A DNA stretch of 12,998 nt from Sedimentisphaerales bacterium (GTDB lineage Bacteria > Planctomycetota > Phycisphaerae > Sedimentisphaerales > Anaerobacaceae), in contig JAFGTU010000413.1 in assembly GCA_016933985.1 (NCBI GenBank), positions 1 to 12,998 of the forward strand. The letters run 5' to 3'. Below the pieces are notes generated by a model that did not search any database, was not told the DNA's origin, and was given only the letters and a program-made list of their open reading frames with translations. This document shows positions 12,306 to 12,998 of this stretch, in pieces. The stretch's first letter is position 1, and the number at the start of each line of letters is the position of its first letter. Position numbers and translations under genes: made by a program.

Positions 12306-12998
12306 CTACAACACCGTGGTTTGTCCGGGCATCGCGATTGGGTAGTTGCCGTCCGCATTTGGCTTGACGGGCGGCTCGGAATCCATCGTGTAATCATCCA
12401 GCCCCGGCGCCAGCTCCAGGTTCGAGGCCATCGCCTCGTCCCACGTAATCATCTTGCCGGATTCTGCCGCCATCCGCCCTAAGATACCCGTCATCGCCGC
12501 GTATGCGCAGCGCTCGGTCTCGCTGTACGGCTTATTCTTGCGAATCGCATCGAAAAACAGGTCGTGCTCGTAATCGTAGGCATTGCACCGCTCCCCCTCA
12601 TACCGCCAGATAACGTCCTCAGCCTCCTGCTTATGCCCCTTGAAAATCCGCGGCTCAGATATGCCTTCGCCCAGAACCGCCGAACCAGTCGCCCCGTGAA
12701 TTATGTCGCCGAAGAAACCCCATACATTATCCATGTGCCGCCCCTGCGCAAACAACCGCGTCCCATCCGGGAAATGGTACTCCACGGCGTAGTGGTCGAA
12801 CAATTGGTCCTTCTGAGTTCGGGTCTGCCGCCCGCCCTGCCCCTGCGCCGATACGGGCCAGGCATCCTTGCACCAGCAGCAAACATCAAGGTTGTGAATC
12901 AGCCAGTCCAAAATGAAGCTGCCGTTCACCCACGTGAAGCTCGAATAGTTCCGAATCTGATGCAGAAGCTCGCTCATCCCCGCAGGCTTCGGCGAATA
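12306..12998 (-). CDS. Gfo/Idh/MocA-family oxidoreductase, C-terminal part (5' end beyond window)
   Basis: Reads in from the right edge on the minus strand; 230 residues are visible. The frame stays open to the edge (YSPKPAG directly precedes an internal Met), so the NAD(P)-binding Rossmann domain and the catalytic EKP motif lie outside. What is seen is the alpha/beta C-terminal domain in the form typical of planctomycetes: INGSF-like WVNGSFILDWLIHNLDV, GGRQTRTQ, DHYAVEYHFPDGTRL, GDIIHGATGSAVL, an AYDYEHDLFFDAIRKNKPYSE segment and an LGRMAAESGKMITWDEA helix-turn, all in family order. Relatives oxidise or reduce sugars, inositols and their derivatives; the substrate is unknown. Planctomycetes carry many paralogues, often with a Tat signal peptide, which cannot be checked here. 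It ends in TAG facing the GT9 gene. Confidence 0.92.
   Translation of the reverse strand, partial: YSPKPAGMSELLHQIRNYSSFTWVNGSFILDWLIHNLDVCCWCKDAWPVSAQGQGGRQTRTQKDQLFDHYAVEYHFPDGTRLFAQGRHMDNVWGFFGDIIHGATGSAVLGEGISEPRIFKGHKQEAEDVIWRYEGERCNAYDYEHDLFFDAIRKNKPYSETERCAYAAMTGILGRMAAESGKMITWDEAMASNLELAPGLDDYTMDSEPPVKPNADGNYPIAMPGQTTVL

Overview
The window most resembles a planctomycete of the Phycisphaerae/Sedimentisphaerales type. This is inferred from the planctomycete-style Gfo/Idh/MocA oxidoreductase at the right edge, the secreted-type beta-sandwich protein at the left edge, the gene style, and the middling GC. It rests on recalled family resemblance, not on a search. No rRNA, tRNA, CRISPR array, transposase or prophage gene was seen.

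Layout. (1) 1-2489: the 3' part of a large, probably exported protein built of beta-sandwich modules with no recognisable catalytic domain. (2) 2490-3858: a well-formed sigma70-type promoter, a leader with a 10-bp tandem repeat, and an intact class I aspartate aminotransferase. (3) 3859-4974: a hairpin, then an ECF sigma factor translationally coupled by a 4-nt overlap to a small single-pass membrane protein, probably its anti-sigma factor; an ECF-like promoter lies upstream, suggesting autoregulation. (4) 4975-5142: a second strong sigma70-type promoter and a decayed copy of the last ~28 codons of the aminotransferase, so the sigma/anti-sigma pair sits between two copies of the same gene end. 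(5) 5130-8450: an 856-aa multi-pass GT-C-like membrane protein and, 3 nt later, a DPM1-like GT2 glycosyltransferase. The natural reading is that the GT2 enzyme charges a polyprenyl phosphate with a sugar and the membrane enzyme passes that sugar on outside the cytoplasmic membrane. (6) 8495-10426: a 643-aa protein that appears to fuse an N-terminal AIG2/gamma-glutamylcyclotransferase-like domain to a C-terminal amidoligase (COOH-NH2 ligase)-like domain. This is the most unusual gene here. (7) 10464-10946, minus strand: a Nudix hydrolase with a perfect Nudix box and its own promoter. (8) 10947-11246: a divergent control region with a heptamer repeat, an inverted repeat and a run of eight Cs inside the spacer of the best promoter candidate for the next gene. 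(9) 11247-12287: a GT9 heptosyltransferase-like enzyme. (10) 12306-12998, minus strand: the C-terminal part of a Gfo/Idh/MocA-type oxidoreductase that runs off the right edge.

The genes share a cell-envelope glycan theme (GT-C, GT2, GT9), with an ECF regulator just upstream. Whether the cyclotransferase-amidoligase fusion works in the same pathway is a guess from position alone. Domain calls come from motif reading by eye; promoters, repeats and alignments were found and counted by hand.
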